A DNA stretch of 64,000 nucleotides from Akkermansiaceae bacterium (lineage in GTDB: Bacteria > Verrucomicrobiota > Verrucomicrobiia > Verrucomicrobiales > Akkermansiaceae): contig JAGYIT010000012.1 of assembly GCA_018402445.1 (NCBI GenBank), positions 22,407 to 86,406 on the forward strand, in the 5' to 3' direction. Below, in pieces: positions 62,008 through 64,000 of this stretch. The position numbers were made by a program, and so were the translations under genes. The first letter of the stretch is position 1. The number at the start of each line of letters is the position of its first letter. The notes below the pieces were generated by a model. That model saw only the letters and a list, made by a program, of their open reading frames with translations, was not told the origin of the DNA and ran no database searches.

Positions 62008-63057
62008 CTAAAATGACTCTGTCTCGTTCTGCTCGCGCTGCTTGATCTCTGCTATGGCCCAGGCGGCGTGTTCGGAGATGAGAGGGTCGGGATCTTGGGC
62101 GGCTTGGTTCAAGGCGGGGAGGTCTGCGGGGGTGCCGTTGTTGCCGAGGGCGACGCAGACGTTGCGGAGGAAGCGGGGGCGCTTGATGCGCTTGACGGGG
62201 GATTTGGCGAAGGTGCGGCGGAAGGCTTCGTCGTCCATGGCGAGGAAGTCGCGGAGGCGGAGGGCGAAGATTTCGGGGCGGGCGTGGAAGGTGATTTCTC
62301 GGGAGGTTTGGGCGAAGCGGTTCCAGGGGCAGGCTTCGAGGCAATCGTCGCAGCCGTAGATGCGGTTGCCGATGGCGCGGCGGAATTCCATGGGGATGGG
62401 GCCCTTGTTCTCGATGGTGAGGTATGAGATGCAGCGGCGGGCGTCGAGCCGGTGTGGGGCGGTGATGGCCTGCGTGGGGCATGCGGTGATGCAGCGGGTG
62501 CATTTCCCGCAGTGATCGCCGAAGGGAGGATCTGGCGGGAGGTCGAGGGTGGTGAGCAGCTCGGCGAGGAAGAACCATGCGCCGAGGCGGCGGTGGATCT
62601 GGACAGTGGATTTCCCGCTCCAGCCGAGACCGGAATCGGTGGCGAAATCCCGCTCCAGCACGGGGCCGGTATCGACGTAGTAGCGCTGGGTGCCGCCGAG
62701 TTCCTTGAGCTTGGCGTCGAATGCGGCGAGGCGTTTTTCGATCAGATCATGGTAGTCCTGGTTCCAGGAGTAGCGCGCGATGCGGTAGTCGGCGGGGTGG
62801 CCTTCCGGGAAAGGGGAATCACCGGTGTGATAGTTCAGCGCGAGGCAGATGACGGCGCGGCATCCGGGGAGGACTTCGCGGGGATCGCAGCGGCGGTGGG
62901 GGTTTTTTCCCATCCATGCCATTTCGCCGTGGCGATTGTCTGCGATCCATTCCATGAACTCGTCAGCGTGGGTAGCGCGTTTCGCGGAGGCGATGCGGCA
63001 ATCGTCGAAGCCGAGTTCGGCGGCCCAGCGCTTGATGGTGTGGGCGGGATCGCTCAT
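62008..63057 (-). CDS. queG: Epoxyqueuosine reductase
   Basis: A 349-residue iron-sulfur enzyme that reduces epoxyqueuosine to queuosine in tRNA, with cobalamin. Two [4Fe-4S] motifs are clear: CGKCTRCITACPTQAI and CDDCLEACPWNRF. The N-terminal part (WAAELGFDDCRIASA, YYVDTGPVLERDFA) holds the conserved aspartate region. A C-terminal HEAT-like helix ends the protein. ATG 63057 gives the family start (MSDPAHTIKRWAAELGF) and overlaps the aroK stop by four bases (ATGA), so translation is coupled. Confidence 0.93.
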   Translation of the reverse strand: MSDPAHTIKRWAAELGFDDCRIASAKRATHADEFMEWIADNRHGEMAWMGKNPHRRCDPREVLPGCRAVICLALNYHTGDSPFPEGHPADYRIARYSWNQDYHDLIEKRLAAFDAKLKELGGTQRYYVDTGPVLERDFATDSGLGWSGKSTVQIHRRLGAWFFLAELLTTLDLPPDPPFGDHCGKCTRCITACPTQAITAPHRLDARRCISYLTIENKGPIPMEFRRAIGNRIYGCDDCLEACPWNRFAQTSREITFHARPEIFALRLRDFLAMDDEAFRRTFAKSPVKRIKRPRFLRNVCVALGNNGTPADLPALNQAAQDPDPLISEHAAWAIAEIKQREQNETESF

Positions 63058-63605
63058 GCGGGATGGGCGAAGAAATAGCGTGCGCTCTCGAGGATGCCGG
63101 TTGCGACCTCGTGGGACTCGAGGCCGGCCGTATCGACGCGGAGGTGGGCGGTTTCCCGATACCACGGTTCGCGCTCGGCGAGGAGGGAGGAGATTTTTTC
63201 GCGGGCGTCGGGTGAGTTGAGGAGTGGGCGGTCGCGGTTGCGGGAGGTGCGCTCGAAGATGACGTCCTCGGGAGCGCGGAGCCAGACGACGTAGCCGAGT
63301 TTGCGCAACAGGGTGCGGTTCTCCGGGCGGATGACGATACCGCCGCCGGTGGATATGATATGGCGCACGCCGGTCTGTTTGGAGATTTCCGCAAGCTGTA
63401 TGGTCTCGAACTCCCGGAAGGCTTGCTCGCCCATCTCGCGGAAGATCTCGGTGATTTTCTTGCCGATGGTTTCCTCAATGATGTGGTCGATGTCCATGAG
63501 GCGGTAGCCGAGCCGTTGGTGCAGCTCGCGCCCGACGGTGGATTTTCCGCAGCCCATGAAGCCGATCAGAACGATGTTCTTGGGAGTGGCTTCTTGATGA
63601 TTCAT
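63054..63605 (-). CDS. aroK: Shikimate kinase
   Basis: A 183-residue kinase that phosphorylates shikimate at the 3-OH with ATP in aromatic amino acid synthesis. The P-loop is GFMGCGKSTVG at residues 15-25; DIDHIIEETIGKKITEIF holds the shikimate-binding aspartate; STGGGIVIRPENRTLL holds the GGG motif; RNRDRPLL holds the lid arginine. Length is normal. It overlaps queG by four bases. No other aromatic genes are adjacent in the window. Confidence 0.93.
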   Translation of the reverse strand: MNHQEATPKNIVLIGFMGCGKSTVGRELHQRLGYRLMDIDHIIEETIGKKITEIFREMGEQAFREFETIQLAEISKQTGVRHIISTGGGIVIRPENRTLLRKLGYVVWLRAPEDVIFERTSRNRDRPLLNSPDAREKISSLLAEREPWYRETAHLRVDTAGLESHEVATGILESARYFFAHPA

Positions 63606-63685
63606 GCCCGGATGCTAGCGCGGAGCGGGGCAGGTGGAAGCGGCAAAATGGGTAAGGGCGTGCTAGGGGAGTAATTCCCCCGGCA

Positions 63686-64000
63686 TCAGCGCAGATCTTT
63701 TTCGGTGTAGGGGCGGCCGAGCTGGGAGGAGGTTTCCGCGCGGAGTTTCTTCACGAAGTCGGGCTGGACGGGGGATGCCTTGTTAGACCATTCGTTGCGG
63801 ACGTAGGTCATGATGTCGGCGATGTTTTCGTCAGTAAACATGGGGTTTCCGGCGAGGGCGGGCATTCCGGCGGGAGTCTCGTATTTGATGCCGTTGACGG
63901 TGATGGGGCCGGTCATGCCGTGGAGGAGGACTTTACCGAGAAGCTCGGGTGTGCCGGTGACCCATTCGGAATTGTCCACCGGCGGGGCGAGTCCGAGGAT
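63686..64000 (-). CDS. c-type cytochrome, C-terminal part
   Basis: The frame is open to the window edge, so this is the 3' part of a longer gene. MPALAGNPMFTDENIADIMTYVRNEWSN is a typical last segment of a cytochrome c domain, including the methionine that may be the distal haem ligand; the CxxCH motif would lie outside. LLHGMTGPITVNGIKYET supports the same family, seen at the end of PQQ-dehydrogenase-like proteins or stand-alone cytochromes in Verrucomicrobiota. Runs in the same direction as aroK upstream-to-downstream, with an 80-base gap. Confidence 0.7.
   Translation of the reverse strand: MLGLAPPVDNSEWVTGTPELLGKVLLHGMTGPITVNGIKYETPAGMPALAGNPMFTDENIADIMTYVRNEWSNKASPVQPDFVKKLRAETSSQLGRPYTEKDLR

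Overview
The window looks like a chromosomal segment of a Verrucomicrobiota bacterium, probably near the Luteolibacter/Haloferula branch of Verrucomicrobiales. The reasons are two PEP-CTERM proteins ending in PEPSSALL plus an arginine tail, several planctomycete-type cytochrome/DUF1549/DUF1553 proteins with a DUF1501 partner, a sulfatase, a pilin-like 'GELQK' secreted giant, XylR- and GntR-type regulators with LacI-like sensors, and several RAYT (REP-associated tyrosine transposase) genes. This assignment rests on family recognition only; no rRNA is present.

Layout. 1-8.4 kb holds an IS91-type transposase end, a secreted thioredoxin-fold-like protein, a RAYT fused to a piece of a DUF1553 gene, and a full PSCyt1/DUF1549/LamG/DUF1553 protein. 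8.4-17.1 kb holds a frameshifted secreted gene, a 1182-residue pilin-like protein with a small partner, a sulfatase, a GntR/LacI-sensor regulator and a PEP-CTERM LamG protein. 17.5-31.2 kb holds an AAA/DUF4143 ATPase and two facing copies of an esterase (SASA/SGNH) plus DUF6288 module, separated by an FAD-dependent oxidoreductase and a deleted copy of the GntR regulator. 31.4-40.4 kb holds an L-rhamnose mutarotase-like gene divergent from a XylR-type regulator, a VapBC-like toxin-antitoxin pair, and a coupled three-gene unit of sodium/solute symporter, FAD-dependent oxidoreductase and parallel beta-helix protein. 40.4-47.6 kb is a rearranged zone: a truncated proS, two unknown genes, an IS110-family element, a Mu-like prophage remnant and a second RAYT. 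47.7-64 kb is mostly housekeeping or conserved: ParA, DUF3592, DUF1501 with DUF1549/1553, hisD, an M14-like peptidase, a Sel1-repeat protein, coaB, deoC, a small protein/nucleotidyltransferase pair, a deleted rhamnosidase, queG, aroK and a cytochrome c end.

How it may work together. The secreted esterases, sulfatase, LamG and beta-helix proteins, FAD-dependent oxidoreductases, symporter and sugar-type regulators fit uptake and breakdown of a decorated polysaccharide, possibly rhamnose-containing; the substrate is not shown by the sequence. A near-identical inverted repeat, ATTAC-N7-GTAATAG, occurs upstream of the GntR gene, upstream of the pilin-like gene and upstream of the first esterase operon, and is a good candidate operator for one regulon.

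Rearrangement and quality. Four copies of a short repeat with conserved ends lie where genes are truncated or gene fragments are joined. At least five single-base length changes in short homopolymers break otherwise coherent reading frames (8.4-9.1, 49-53 and 55.7-57 kb). They may be assembly indels, so several 'broken' genes here may be intact in the organism. No tRNA, rRNA or CRISPR array was seen.
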